64,000 nucleotides of DNA from Betaproteobacteria bacterium (GCA_016717855.1 JADKEV010000003.1:186001-250000); one strand, 5' to 3'; counted from the stretch's first letter, positions 36,457 through 45,991 are shown. Program-made: numbers and translations. The notes: generated by a model not told the origin, from the letters alone.

Positions 36457-37155
36457 CTAGCGGCTCCGCCGTCCCGCGACCGGCAGCTTCGGCGGCTTCG
36501 CAGGTTTGTCCGGTCCCCACAGCCGGCTGTAGTAGGAGTCGGCGAGATGCAGCGCCGCGACCGGGTTGTGGCCGAGCACGCGATCCTTGGTGACCAGGAC
36601 CGTGGTCAGTCCCTTGGCGTGCTTGAAGAACAGGCTGTCGTGCCCGACGCACAAGCCGAGCACGACGTTGAATTCGCAGCCGTGCGCGGCGAGCAGTTCG
36701 GCTTGGGCGATGGGATTGCACAACGGCTCGAACTGGCCCGGCCGGATCTTCTCGTGATCGGCGATCCCGAGTTCCTCCTTCGGGATGCTGCCGTTCTTGC
36801 AGGCCACCGAGACGACTTCAAAGCCATGGCTTTCGAGGATGCCGCTCAGGACCAGCGCGTGATCGACGAAGCTGATGCAATTCGCGATGCCGATCTTCCG
36901 GTAGCCCATGCGCCTGGCGAACTGGACGATCTCCTCGACGCGGGTCCACTTGCAGTAGCCTTCGGCTTCCACGACTGCCGATTCGTGCGCGATTCTGCGC
37001 GTCTCCGGGTCGTCGTACAGCGCATGCGCGGCCTCCTGCGTTTCGGGATCGACCTTGCTCGGGCAGAAACCCGGGCCGCGCGCCTCGGCTTCGCCCTGGC
37101 GGCAGGCGCGCACGGTCGGCGGGCAATATGCGCAGGCAGGATCCTCGTACTTCAT
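36457..37155 (-). CDS. DUF1847 family cysteine-rich metal-binding protein
   Basis: Protein of the DUF1847 family, 232 aa. Its N-terminus carries a cysteine cluster (CAYCPPTVRAC, residues 8-18; GFCPSK near 31), probably a metal or cluster site, with further cysteines at YCKW, NCISF and LCVGHD. A Rossmann-like segment (YRKIGIANCISFVDHALVLSGILESHGFEVVSVACK) is visible. Family function is unknown to me. It is transcribed divergently from the acyl-CoA synthetase-like gene, sharing a gap of about 120 nt that must hold both promoters. Confidence 0.75.
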   Translation of the reverse strand: MKYEDPACAYCPPTVRACRQGEAEARGPGFCPSKVDPETQEAAHALYDDPETRRIAHESAVVEAEGYCKWTRVEEIVQFARRMGYRKIGIANCISFVDHALVLSGILESHGFEVVSVACKNGSIPKEELGIADHEKIRPGQFEPLCNPIAQAELLAAHGCEFNVVLGLCVGHDSLFFKHAKGLTTVLVTKDRVLGHNPVAALHLADSYYSRLWGPDKPAKPPKLPVAGRRSR

Positions 37156-37278
37156 GGCGTCTCCGGTTCGCTGCTGTACGGAGTCAATCTATGCGGGTTG
37201 CGTTGGAACGGCTTGATCCACATCAATGGTTGTTGCCCTCGCCCTGGCGTACGCTCGACAGCGGAATCAACCGGCGGC

Positions 37279-39414
37279 GTGGTTAGCGGAACCGCCACGC
37301 CATTCATTGCCAAGCGGCATTTGCCTGGGACTGACATCACGGACACCTCAGCCACGATCGAACTGTTCCGACGGGCCGCCGCCGCCGGACGCGACAGTCT
37401 GCTCGACGAAGAACTGCGGGCACTGCTCGCGGGCATGGGCATCGCATACGCCGCGGAGGCCGCCCCGGGCGCCGCTGCGGCGGTCGAGTTGCGCATCGGC
37501 CTGCACTGCACGCGCGAATTCGGCATGGTCATCAGCGCCGGATCGGGGGGACTGGACGCGGAACTCGATGAGCGCAATTGCCGGCGCGGGCGCGCGGCCG
37601 TCCATGCCGTCGCCGCGCTGACCGATGCCCAGGATTTCCTCAACCTGTTCCGCCGCACGCTGGCGTATCAGAAGCTGGCCGGCGCCGCCCGTCGCGGCGC
37701 ACTGCCGCTTCCCGACGCCGCGCTCGAAGCCTGCTTCGAACAATTGCTCGCGCTGGCCGCCGGCTTCGCGCCGGGCAATGCCGGATCGCCGTTCACGCTG
37801 CGCGCTCTGGAGCTCGACCCCGTGCATGCCTTCGGCGACCGGGTCACGGCCCGCCAGGCGCGCTGCGAGTTCGGCGCGCCGGTCGCCGCCCGGCTGCCGC
37901 GCCCCATCCACAAGATCGACAAGCTGCTGCATCCGGCGTCGATCGGCCTCGTCGGGGTCTCGGCCGGCGGCATGAATTTCGGCCGGATCATCCTGCGCAA
38001 CCTGATGGGCAGCGGCTATCCCAAGGAGCAGTTGATCATCATCCGGCCGGGCGAGACCGAGATCGATGGCGTGCGCTGCGTCGACAGCCTGAAAGCGCTG
38101 GATCACAAGCTCGACCTGCTGATCGTCGCGGTGGCCGCGAGTGCCGTCTATGGGCTGGTCGACGAGATCATCGCCACCGCGGCGGTCGAGTCGGTGATGC
38201 TGATCCCCGGCAGCCTGGGCGAGACGCAGGCCAGCCGTGAGCCCGCGGCGGCGCTCGCCGCACGGATCAACGCCGCCCACGGCAATGCAGGAGGCGGTCC
38301 GATCTTCCTCGGCGCCAACTGCCTGGGCGTCGTCTCGCATCCGGGTTCCTACGATTCGTGGTTCATTCCGCTGGAGCGGCTGCCCAAGCCGCAGAAGAAG
38401 CCGGAACGGAATTCAGTTTTGCTCAGCCAGAGCGGCGCGTTCATGATCACGCGGCTGAGCCAGAATCCGTGGCTCGATCCGCGCTACATGCTGGCCCTGG
38501 GCAACCAGACCGACCTCACGCACGGCGACATGCTGACGTACTTTGCGGAGCGTCCGGAGATCGCGACCATCGGCATCTACGTCGAAGGATTCAAGGACCT
38601 GGACGGGCTCGACTTTGTTCGGGCCGTGCGCCGCGCGGTGCGCAACGGCAAGCAGGTCGTGGTCTACAAGTCGGGCCGGACCGCGCCGGGCATGGGCGGC
38701 GTGATGGGCCACACCGCATCCATCGCCGGCAGTCCCGCCGTGTTCGAATCGGTGGTGCGCCACGCCGGCGCGATCGTCGCCGAGGACTTCAGCGCCTTCG
38801 ACGACCTGTTCTACATTGCCGGGGCGCTGCACGACAAGAAGATCGGCGGCAACCGGCTGGGTGCGATCAGCGGCGCGGGCTTCGAGGCGATCGGCATGGC
38901 CGACGCGATCGAGACGGACGACTTTTCGATGCGGATGGGCGTTCTCGGGCAGGCCACGACAGAGCGCATCGGCGAAATCCTGCTCGCCAAGAAGCTCGAT
39001 GCGCTGGTCGAAGTCCGGAACCCCATCGACATCAATCCGGGCGCCGACGACGAGGCTCACCTGCAGATCACCGAAGCCTTCCTGCTCGATCCGGAGATCG
39101 ACGCCGTGGTGGTCGGGCTCGACCCCACCGCGCCCGCCATCCGGGCGCTGGAAGAGAGCAAGCTGCGGCCCGGCCACGACATCAACGACCCGAAGAGCAC
39201 CGTGCAGTTGATGCCGCCGCTGGCCGCGCGCCACGACAAGCCGGTCATCGGCATCGTCGACGGCGGCAAGCTCTACGACGCGATGTGCGCCCGGCTGATG
39301 GACCAGGGCGTCTGCGTGTTCCGCAACTGCGCGCGCGGCACGCGGGCACTGGTGCGCTACATCGAGGCGCGTCTGTACGCGGACGCGCTGCGCAACCGGA
39401 GTCCGGGCGAGTGA
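37279..39414 (+). CDS. NDP-forming acyl-CoA synthetase-like protein with partial ATP-grasp domain
   Basis: ADP/GDP-forming acyl-CoA synthetase family protein, about 711 aa from GTG 37279 (TTG 37321 is an alternative; no start has a strong Shine-Dalgarno). An N-terminal part resembles only the C-terminal half of an ATP-grasp domain (VELRIGLHCTREFGMVISAGSGGLDAEL). A CoA-binding domain (HPASIGLVGVSAGGMNFGRIILRNL) and succinyl-CoA-synthetase-like domains follow. The probable phosphohistidine is in GGVMGHTASIAGSPAVF and the CoA-ligase core is LLSQSGAFMITRLS. Without a complete ATP-grasp it may need a partner subunit. A thioesterase gene follows after 82 nt. Confidence 0.78.
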   Translation: MVSGTATPFIAKRHLPGTDITDTSATIELFRRAAAAGRDSLLDEELRALLAGMGIAYAAEAAPGAAAAVELRIGLHCTREFGMVISAGSGGLDAELDERNCRRGRAAVHAVAALTDAQDFLNLFRRTLAYQKLAGAARRGALPLPDAALEACFEQLLALAAGFAPGNAGSPFTLRALELDPVHAFGDRVTARQARCEFGAPVAARLPRPIHKIDKLLHPASIGLVGVSAGGMNFGRIILRNLMGSGYPKEQLIIIRPGETEIDGVRCVDSLKALDHKLDLLIVAVAASAVYGLVDEIIATAAVESVMLIPGSLGETQASREPAAALAARINAAHGNAGGGPIFLGANCLGVVSHPGSYDSWFIPLERLPKPQKKPERNSVLLSQSGAFMITRLSQNPWLDPRYMLALGNQTDLTHGDMLTYFAERPEIATIGIYVEGFKDLDGLDFVRAVRRAVRNGKQVVVYKSGRTAPGMGGVMGHTASIAGSPAVFESVVRHAGAIVAEDFSAFDDLFYIAGALHDKKIGGNRLGAISGAGFEAIGMADAIETDDFSMRMGVLGQATTERIGEILLAKKLDALVEVRNPIDINPGADDEAHLQITEAFLLDPEIDAVVVGLDPTAPAIRALEESKLRPGHDINDPKSTVQLMPPLAARHDKPVIGIVDGGKLYDAMCARLMDQGVCVFRNCARGTRALVRYIEARLYADALRNRSPGE

Positions 39415-39496
39415 GCCGGCCCCGCGCCGCCGGCGCCCGTTGCTGCGCGGCTGCCCGGCACCGTAAACCGACCAACACGAAACGCGAGGATCAACC

Positions 39497-39898
39497 ATGA
39501 GCGACACGCTTGCCCCCGGCCTCACCGCCACCCGTCGCGTCGAAGTCGACGCCAAACGCACCATCAGCTTCATGGGCGACGACTGCAGGGTCTACTCGAC
39601 GCCCAACCTGCTCTACGACATCGAGATGACCTGCCGCGACCTGCTGCTCGAGCACATCGACGCGGGCAAGGACTCCGTCGGCACCCGGGTCGAGCTCGAT
39701 CACCTGGGCGCGACGCTGCTGGGCATGTGGGTGGAGATCACGGTGACGCTGGCCGAGGTCAACGGCGGCGCCGTCGCGTTCGACTTCACCGTGCGCGACG
39801 CGGTGGAGCAAGTCGCGCGCGGCAGGCACAACCGTTTCATCGTCGGGATCGAGAAGACCGCGCAAAGGCTGAAGGCCAAGCAGGCGAAGGCGGGTTAG
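39497..39898 (+). CDS. Thioesterase, FlK-like hotdog fold
   Basis: Hotdog-fold acyl-CoA thioesterase, 133 aa, of the fluoroacetyl-CoA thioesterase-like family. The expected active-site context is visible: Thr/Glu in YSTPNLLYDIEMTCRDLL (about residues 35-52) and His in GTRVELDHLGATLLGM (about 64-79), with the GRHNRFIV strand at the end. The natural substrate is some acyl-CoA, not necessarily fluorinated. Its place directly after a CoA ligase-like gene suggests the pair controls one acyl-CoA pool. Confidence 0.82.
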   Translation: MSDTLAPGLTATRRVEVDAKRTISFMGDDCRVYSTPNLLYDIEMTCRDLLLEHIDAGKDSVGTRVELDHLGATLLGMWVEITVTLAEVNGGAVAFDFTVRDAVEQVARGRHNRFIVGIEKTAQRLKAKQAKAG

Positions 39899-39939
39899 GG
39901 CGGCTCTCGGGGGGAACGCCCGACGCGGAACGCTTGTGG

Positions 39940-40938
39940 CTACCGGGCGCGCGGCCCTCCGTACACACTCTCCAGCAGCCGGTCCAGCGCCGCCACACGT
40001 TGCGGCTCGGTCGGACGCATCACGCCACTCTGCTGCAGGATCGCGATGAGCTTCACCGGCGCGACGTACTTGTCGCCGACGATCTCGACGTGCCCAGCCT
40101 GCACTTCGACGATCTTCGCGGCCGGGTCGCGGTCGACTGCCGGGTTGCGCTGCTCGTCGAGGCTGAACGTCAGGTCGCCCTCGACACATTGCCCATCCAC
40201 CACCTGCCGGCAGCTGCCGCGCTCGTCGGTATCGATCTTCAGGTAGCTGTGCACCTGCCTGCCCAGGGCGCCGGGGCGGCGGATGAAGTCCGACCAGAGC
40301 GTGATCTCGGACCATTTGTCGCCGGTGGCGATGCGGCACATCGGGGCGATCAGGCCGAGGCTGAACGCGCGGTACACGGGCGAACCGCAGGGACTGGCAG
40401 CGGCAATGCCGCCGAACGGGCCCGAAATGGTGACCAGCTGCAACCCGGCATCGCCGCCGCCGATTGGCGCCGGCCGGCTGGCGGTCAGCGCCCGGCGCGA
40501 GATCAGCGCGCCCTGGCTGTGCCCGATTACCGTCACCGGCGTCGCCGCGGACGGGGCCTGGATCCGCCGCACGAGTTGATCGAGGGCGGCAGCGAGCTCG
40601 GCCGCGCTGACATCCATGCTGTCACGGTCGTCGTAAGTAAAGCAGGCGGTCTGCTGGCCATGGAAGGCCAGCACTTGCGCCAGACCGCGAAACTGGCCGG
40701 ACGATCCATAGCAGCCATGGACGAGCACCGTGACCGGTTCCTGCGCGTTGAGCGAGACGGTGCGGTCCGGGTTGTCCGTGCAGGGGCCGAGCCCGGGAAT
40801 CCGCAAAGCGACGTCGGGGGCGGGGAGCCGGCTCTGGTCGAAGGACAGCAGCGCCGGATCGACCGCGCCGCGGATGGCGCAACCCTGCAAGACGATCGCG
40901 GCGAAGGCGATGGCCCAGGTGCAACGTGACACGCACAT
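39940..40938 (-). CDS. Alpha/beta-hydrolase lipoprotein
   Basis: Alpha/beta-hydrolase, 332 aa. The N-terminus has a lipoprotein signal with a lipobox-like LQGC (Cys20), so it is probably membrane-anchored in the periplasm. The oxyanion region is VTVLVHGCYGSSGQF and the nucleophile elbow is VIGHSQGALISRRAL (about residue 140). Several cysteines (CGSP, MCRI, GSCRQVVDGQCVEG) could form disulfides. The substrate is unknown; an esterase or lipase role is likely. Two other minus-strand envelope genes lie directly upstream. Confidence 0.75.
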   Translation of the reverse strand: MCVSRCTWAIAFAAIVLQGCAIRGAVDPALLSFDQSRLPAPDVALRIPGLGPCTDNPDRTVSLNAQEPVTVLVHGCYGSSGQFRGLAQVLAFHGQQTACFTYDDRDSMDVSAAELAAALDQLVRRIQAPSAATPVTVIGHSQGALISRRALTASRPAPIGGGDAGLQLVTISGPFGGIAAASPCGSPVYRAFSLGLIAPMCRIATGDKWSEITLWSDFIRRPGALGRQVHSYLKIDTDERGSCRQVVDGQCVEGDLTFSLDEQRNPAVDRDPAAKIVEVQAGHVEIVGDKYVAPVKLIAILQQSGVMRPTEPQRVAALDRLLESVYGGPRAR

Positions 40939-40976
40939 GCCGTGCTCCCGACGTGAATGATTGCGCTTCGCTTAAC

Positions 40977-41789
40977 TCAGGGCCCCGCCAGCAGCGGATA
41001 AGGGTTGATGGGCGTGCCCTGCCACCAGTTTTTTTCGGGGCCGAGCCGGAAGATGGCGAAGTGCAGATGCGGCCCTTCCGGGCTGGCGTTGCCGGTGCTG
41101 CCGACATAGCCGATCAACTCACCCTGCTTTACCTGGACCCCGGCCGCGATGCCGGGCGCGTACCGGTCCAGATGCGCGTAATAGTACGCCAGGGTCTCGC
41201 CCGGGTCGAACTGATAGATGGTCAGGCCGCCCGGCTTGCTGTCGAACAGCTTGACGATCTTGCCGTCGGCCGCCGCCAGCACCGGCGTGCCGCGGGGTGC
41301 CATGATGTCCAGCGCCTCGTGCGGCCGCGAGGCGCCGCGCCGGTCGCCGTAGGTGTCGGACAACTGGCTGGCGCCGACGCCGGCGACTGGAATCAGCAAC
41401 CGTGGCGGCAACAGCATGGGCGATCGCGGTTCCGCGGCGGGCGCGACGGGAACCTGCGGCTGTGCCGCGATCGCGGGCATCGTGTCCGGCAGGGGCGGAG
41501 CGGCGGCCGGCGGCGGCGTGACAACGGGAGACTTGGGCGCCTGCGCGGCGAGGTCGGCGGCGAAAGGCGCGGGCGGCGGTGGCGGCTCGAGCGCCGGCGG
41601 CAGGACGGCGGTAGCCAGCGGTGCGATGGCCAGCGGTGCGATGGCAGCGACCGGAGGCGGCAAGGCCGCGGCTGGTGGCGCGACCTGCGCCCCTGCCGTG
41701 AGGGCCGCACGCGGCGTCGCTACGAAGTAGTACGTCGCGAGCCCCGCGCCCGCCAGCAGTCCGATGCCGAACACGAGGATCTTGCTCAT
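40977..41789 (-). CDS. M23 family metallopeptidase (LytM domain)
   Basis: Membrane-anchored LytM/M23 peptidase, 270 aa, acting on peptidoglycan peptide bonds. One N-terminal membrane segment (residues 3-22) is followed by a long Ala/Pro-rich linker (about 25-125). The M23 domain then has zinc ligands in PHEALDIMAPRGTPV (His and Asp) and HLHFAIFRLG (HxH), with the catalytic His region YYYAHLDRY. All key residues are present, so it is likely active rather than a NlpD-type activator. It is adjacent to an L,D-transpeptidase gene. Confidence 0.87.
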   Translation of the reverse strand: MSKILVFGIGLLAGAGLATYYFVATPRAALTAGAQVAPPAAALPPPVAAIAPLAIAPLATAVLPPALEPPPPPAPFAADLAAQAPKSPVVTPPPAAAPPLPDTMPAIAAQPQVPVAPAAEPRSPMLLPPRLLIPVAGVGASQLSDTYGDRRGASRPHEALDIMAPRGTPVLAAADGKIVKLFDSKPGGLTIYQFDPGETLAYYYAHLDRYAPGIAAGVQVKQGELIGYVGSTGNASPEGPHLHFAIFRLGPEKNWWQGTPINPYPLLAGP

Positions 41790-41808
41790 CGCGGACCGCG
41801 CGCCGTGC

Positions 41809-42795
41809 TCACTCTTCCAGCGTCGCCGGCATGCCGGGGTATACGGCGTGCGAGAGCGCCGCGGCGTCCCAATTGGTCAGCCGGATGCAGCCGTGCGACT
41901 GCGTCTTGCCGATGGTGGCCGGCTCCGGGGTTCCGTGTATGCCGTAGTGCGGCTTGGACAAGTCGATCCACACCACGCCGACCGGATTGTTCGGGCCGGG
42001 CGGGATCCTGGCCTTCTTGTGTTCCGGATCGGCATCCCAGAACAGCTTCGGGTCGTAGTGAAACGGGGGGTTCCTGGCAACGCCTTCGATCTTCCACTTG
42101 CCCAGCGGCAGGGGATCGTGCGTGCTGCCCACGCTCGCGGGAAAGTGCGCCAGCGTCTTGCCGGCGGCATCGACCAGCGTGACGCTGGACCTTGATTTGC
42201 TGACCACCAGTTTCGCGCCCTTGGGCAGCGCCGCCGGCGCCTCGACGTTCGGCACGACGATCACTTCACCCACGCGGACGAAGTCCTTGCCCGGATTGAG
42301 CTGCCGCAGCAGCTTGGGGCTGGCGTGGAAGCGTTCGCCCAGCGCCTCGGCCGCCGAAGCGAATCCCAGCGTGGGCAGCTTGGACTTTTCCACGATGTCC
42401 GTGGGGATGGCTGCGTAGGGACCCGCGGCATCGGCCGCGGTGATCGTGTACTCGACCAGCGCCGGGGCGGTGTCCTGGTTCAACGCGGCCCAAGTCACCT
42501 TGTCGGCCGCGCCGGAGGGGGAGAGCTGAAACTGGTTCTGGAAGGCGGTCACGGCCTTCTTCATGCCCGAGCCGGAGGACCCGTCGATCTCGCCCGGCGA
42601 GAATCGCGCGCGATCGAGCAGCACCTGCGCGCGCAGCAGCGCGGCGCGCTTCGCCGCGGGGTCGCGCCGCTGCGCGATCGCGGCGTCATTGACCAGCGCG
42701 GGCGCGAACTGCGCCGCGGCCTTCGGGCGGGGCGCCGCGAAGGCGGGCGGCGCCAAGGCAGCGGTCAAGGCAAGGGCGAGCAGGAGTTCTTTCAT
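41809..42795 (-). CDS. L,D-transpeptidase (YkuD family) with peptidoglycan-binding and LysM-like regions
   Basis: Periplasmic L,D-transpeptidase, 328 aa. The signal peptide ends near AFAAPRP. A peptidoglycan-binding-like helical domain (LLRAQVLLDRARFSPGEIDGSSG, KAVTAFQNQF) and a LysM-like segment (FHASPKLLRQLNPGKDFVRVGEVIVVP) precede the YkuD domain. The catalytic signature SHGCIRLTNWDA near the C-terminus holds the nucleophile Cys and its partner His. It makes 3-3 cross-links or anchors proteins to peptidoglycan. The ATG at 42795 is preferred to a TTG 9 nt upstream. It lies 19 nt from the M23 gene. Confidence 0.88.
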   Translation of the reverse strand: MKELLLALALTAALAPPAFAAPRPKAAAQFAPALVNDAAIAQRRDPAAKRAALLRAQVLLDRARFSPGEIDGSSGSGMKKAVTAFQNQFQLSPSGAADKVTWAALNQDTAPALVEYTITAADAAGPYAAIPTDIVEKSKLPTLGFASAAEALGERFHASPKLLRQLNPGKDFVRVGEVIVVPNVEAPAALPKGAKLVVSKSRSSVTLVDAAGKTLAHFPASVGSTHDPLPLGKWKIEGVARNPPFHYDPKLFWDADPEHKKARIPPGPNNPVGVVWIDLSKPHYGIHGTPEPATIGKTQSHGCIRLTNWDAAALSHAVYPGMPATLEE

Positions 42796-42922
42796 GGGTG
42801 GCAATTGGCGAAGGTTGCGGGCAATGGGTCGAGGTTACCCGTTTCGCTCCGGCGCTGCCGTGCGCCAGCACACACACGGCGCCGCGCTACGCACGGCGCG
42901 CTCTGCACGGCGCGCTACGCGC

Positions 42923-42951
42923 TTGACATGTTCCGGCACCCGCTCCATCAT
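42923..42951 (+). promoter_or_regulatory. Candidate promoter for the TAXI-TRAP operon
   Basis: TTGACA at 42923-42928 and CATCAT at 42946-42951 with a 17-nt spacer. Just upstream, a 14-nt unit beginning GCACGGCGCGCT is repeated in tandem (42891-42918). The receptor gene starts 65 nt downstream. Confidence 0.45.
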
Positions 42952-43016
42952 CCACGCCAGCTGTGACAGGCGTGGCGCCACCCCGGCCGCATACGCCGCC
43001 ACTACCAGGAGGAATC

Positions 43017-43964
43017 ATGAGATTGAACCAGATTGCGCGCCTCGGCGCGCTGGCAGCAGCGGTTGCCTTGGCCATGCCCGCCGCGGCGCAACAAGTCACG
43101 CTGATGACCGGCCCGCAGGGCGGGTCGTGGGTGCCGCTGGGCGGCGCGCTGAAGAACATGTGGGAGAAGGAGATTCCCGGCCTGCAAATCCAGCAGCAGC
43201 CGGGCGCCGGCATCGCCAACGTCCGCGGCGTCGACGAAGGCAAGGCGCAGATCGGCTTCGGCAACTCGTCGACCACGGTGGACGGCATCGAAGGCCGGGC
43301 GCCGTACCCGAAGAAGACGACCAAGGTCTGCCAGGTGGCGAACCTGTATCCGCAGTTCTTCCAGGTCGTCGCGTTGAGCGATGCGAAGATCGGTTCGTTC
43401 GCCGACCTCAAGGGCAAGACGCTGGTCACCCAGTCCAAGGGCAACACCGCCGAGGCCTTGACGGCCGACATCCTGAAGATCAACGGCATGACGTACCAGT
43501 CGCTGGCCAAGGTGAACTTCCAGGCCTCGTACACCGACGCCGTCGACATGATGAAGGACGGGCATGTGCAGGTGTTCACGCTGGGCACGACGGCGCCCGC
43601 CTCGGCAGTGATGGACCTGGCCAGCGCGCGCAACGTGCAGCTCGTGCCGGTCGACGACAAGACGATGGCCGAACTCAAGAAGATGAACGCCGGCTACAAC
43701 AAGCTGATCATCAAGGCCGGCACCTACCCGAAACAGGACAAGGACGTGGCCGCGATCGGCTACTCCACGCACATCATCGCTTCCTGCGACCTGCCCGAGG
43801 ACGTGGTCTACAAGATGACCAAGGCGATGGCCACCGGCGTCGCCGACATGGCCGCCGTGGTCAAGCCGATCACCGGCCTGACGGCGAAGGACATGGCGAT
43901 CGACATCGGCGTGCCGTTCCACAAGGGGGCCGCGAAGTATTACAAGGAAGTCGGAGCGTTGTAG
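43017..43964 (+). CDS. TAXI family TRAP transporter solute-binding protein
   Basis: Periplasmic receptor of the TAXI subfamily, 315 aa. The signal peptide ends near MPAAAQQ. The mature start shows the TAXI pattern VTLMTGPQGGSWVPLGGALKNMWEK, then GAGIANVRGVDEGKAQIGFGNSSTT and DLKGKTLVTQSKGNTAE. GGAGGAA lies 5 nt before the ATG. It is followed after 88 nt by the fused TRAP permease that such receptors use. The ligand is unknown; TAXI receptors often bind amino acids or related organic acids. Confidence 0.88.
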   Translation: MRLNQIARLGALAAAVALAMPAAAQQVTLMTGPQGGSWVPLGGALKNMWEKEIPGLQIQQQPGAGIANVRGVDEGKAQIGFGNSSTTVDGIEGRAPYPKKTTKVCQVANLYPQFFQVVALSDAKIGSFADLKGKTLVTQSKGNTAEALTADILKINGMTYQSLAKVNFQASYTDAVDMMKDGHVQVFTLGTTAPASAVMDLASARNVQLVPVDDKTMAELKKMNAGYNKLIIKAGTYPKQDKDVAAIGYSTHIIASCDLPEDVVYKMTKAMATGVADMAAVVKPITGLTAKDMAIDIGVPFHKGAAKYYKEVGAL

Positions 43965-44052
43965 CAGCGGGCGCGCACCCGAAGGCAATGACGGGGCGGC
44001 GCAGGGCCGCCCCGTTTCGTGTCCGGCCCGCCGCAATGGCGGCCGCCGGCGG

Positions 44053-45975
44053 ATGACTAGGGCGAGGATCGATCACGTGACCACATTGACGGCGCCTGCC
44101 GTAATCTCCGAGGAAGCGACGCCGACGACGCCGACCAGCAAGTTCCTGCAATGGCTGATCATGGCCGTCGCGGTGGCGATGTCGCTCTATCACATGTACG
44201 TCGCCGCGTTCGGGCCGCCCGAGGCGATCATCTTCCGCGGCACGCACCTGCTGTTCGCGTTCGCGCTGGTCTTCCTGATGTACCCGACCCGGCCCGGGCG
44301 TCCCGCCTGGCGGGCGTTCGACCTGCTGTTGCTGGTGCTGGGCGCGGGCATGGTCCTTCACATCTTCCTGGGCTACGACGCGTTCATCAACCGCATCATC
44401 TACATCGACGACCTGACCCGCTGGGACCGGTTCTTCGCGGTGACCGGCGTGCTGGTCGTGCTCGAGGGCACGCGGCGCGTGATCGGGCTGTCGCTGCCTT
44501 TGACAGCGATCGCGTTCCTGGTGTTCGCGGCGGGGTTCACCCGCGTGACCCCCGACGTGCTGATGGAACAGCTCTACCTGTCCACCGAGGGCATCTTCGG
44601 CTCGACGCTCGGCGTCTCGGCCAGCTACGTGATGCTGTTCGTGCTGTTCGGCTCGTTCATGGAAAGGAGCGGCACCGGCCAGCTGTTCATGGATTTCGCG
44701 ATGTCGATCACCGGGCATACGGCGGGCGGGCCGGGCAAGGTCGCCATCGTGTCCTCGAGCCTGTTCGGCACGGTTTCCGGCAGCGCGGTGGCCAACGTGA
44801 TGGTCGACGGGCCGATCACGATACCGCTGATGAAGCGCACCGGCTTCCGGCCGCCGTTCGCCGCCGCGGTCGAGGCCGTCGCCTCGACGGGCGGGCAGAT
44901 CATGCCGCCGGTGATGGGCGCCGCGGCGTTCGTGATGGCCGAGTTCCTGGTCGTGCCGTATGCGCAGGTCGCCGTCTGGGCGCTCGTGCCGGCGCTGTTG
45001 TATTACATCGCCGTGTTCGTCGCCGTGCACCTCGAATCCAAGCGCTACAAGCTGGCCGGGGTCCCCCGGTCGGAGTTGCCGCGCTTCTGGGTAGTGATGG
45101 CGGTGCGGGGACACCTGTTCGTGCCGGTGTTCGTTGTGCTGGGCGGGCTGATCCTGGGTTACTCGGCGCCGCGCTGCGCGCTGGCCGGCGCGCTGGCGTG
45201 CATCCCGATCGCCCTGCTGCGGGCCACCACGCGCGAGGGCATCGGCTGGCGCAACGTGCTCGACGCGCTGGTCGACGGCGCGCGCAACACGCTTGCGGTG
45301 GCGATGGCCTGCGCCTGCGCCGGCATCGTGATCGGCTGCGTGACCATCACCGGGCTCGGCATCACGTTCACGCAGGTGGTGATCACGCTGTCGCAGAATT
45401 CGCTCTGGGCCGCGTTGTTGCTCACCGCAATCGCGGGCATCATCCTGGGCATGGGCATGCCCACCACACCGTCGTACATCGTGATGGTCTCGCTGCTGGT
45501 GCCCGCGATCATCAAGCTGGGGGCGATCCCGCCGGCGGCGCACATGTTCGCGTTCTACTTCGCGATCCTGTCGGCGATCACGCCGCCGGTGGCGCTGGCG
45601 GTGTTCGCCGCCGCGGGACTGGCGCGCACCAGCATCTGGGACACCGGCTGGGAGGCGGTGCGGCTGGCCGCGCCGGCGTACATCATTCCGTTCATGTTCA
45701 TCTACGAGCCGTCGCTGCTGCTGATCGGCGACTGGACCACCAGCGCCACGTCGGTAGTCACCGCCATCATCGGCGTGACCGCCCTGGCTGCGGGGCTGCA
45801 GGGCTGGGTGCTGCGCGAAGCGTCGTGGTGGGAGCGCGTGCTGCTGCTCGCCGCGGCGATCCTGCTGATCAAGCCGGGCTACGTTTCCGATGCGATCGGC
45901 TTTGCGCTGCTCGCGGTGGTCATCGTCGCGCAGAAGTTATCGGCCAGGGCGGGCGTGGCACGCCGCGGCCAATAG
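44053..45975 (+). CDS. TRAP transporter permease, fused small and large subunits (4TM/12TM)
   Basis: Inner-membrane TRAP permease, 640 aa, with the DctQ-like four-helix part (residues about 30-150) fused to a DctM-like part. The DctM signatures include FVLFGSFMERSG, AIVSSSLFGTVSGSAVANVMVDGPITIPLMKRTGF, MPPVMGAAAFVMAEFL, and AGIILGMGMPTTPSYIVMVSLLVP. Fusion is normal for TAXI-type systems. It is intact, in contrast to the damaged dctQM genes at 24.6-26.5 kb. Uptake is driven by a sodium or proton gradient. Confidence 0.92.
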   Translation: MTRARIDHVTTLTAPAVISEEATPTTPTSKFLQWLIMAVAVAMSLYHMYVAAFGPPEAIIFRGTHLLFAFALVFLMYPTRPGRPAWRAFDLLLLVLGAGMVLHIFLGYDAFINRIIYIDDLTRWDRFFAVTGVLVVLEGTRRVIGLSLPLTAIAFLVFAAGFTRVTPDVLMEQLYLSTEGIFGSTLGVSASYVMLFVLFGSFMERSGTGQLFMDFAMSITGHTAGGPGKVAIVSSSLFGTVSGSAVANVMVDGPITIPLMKRTGFRPPFAAAVEAVASTGGQIMPPVMGAAAFVMAEFLVVPYAQVAVWALVPALLYYIAVFVAVHLESKRYKLAGVPRSELPRFWVVMAVRGHLFVPVFVVLGGLILGYSAPRCALAGALACIPIALLRATTREGIGWRNVLDALVDGARNTLAVAMACACAGIVIGCVTITGLGITFTQVVITLSQNSLWAALLLTAIAGIILGMGMPTTPSYIVMVSLLVPAIIKLGAIPPAAHMFAFYFAILSAITPPVALAVFAAAGLARTSIWDTGWEAVRLAAPAYIIPFMFIYEPSLLLIGDWTTSATSVVTAIIGVTALAAGLQGWVLREASWWERVLLLAAAILLIKPGYVSDAIGFALLAVVIVAQKLSARAGVARRGQ

Positions 45976-45991
45976 TAGAGGAGAGTCGACG

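Noticed and set aside
36388..37278. An N-terminal extension of about 300 residues on the acyl-CoA synthetase-like gene
   Set aside because: It is antisense to the DUF1847 gene and shows no family sequence; recognisable domain sequence begins only after about 37.3 kb.
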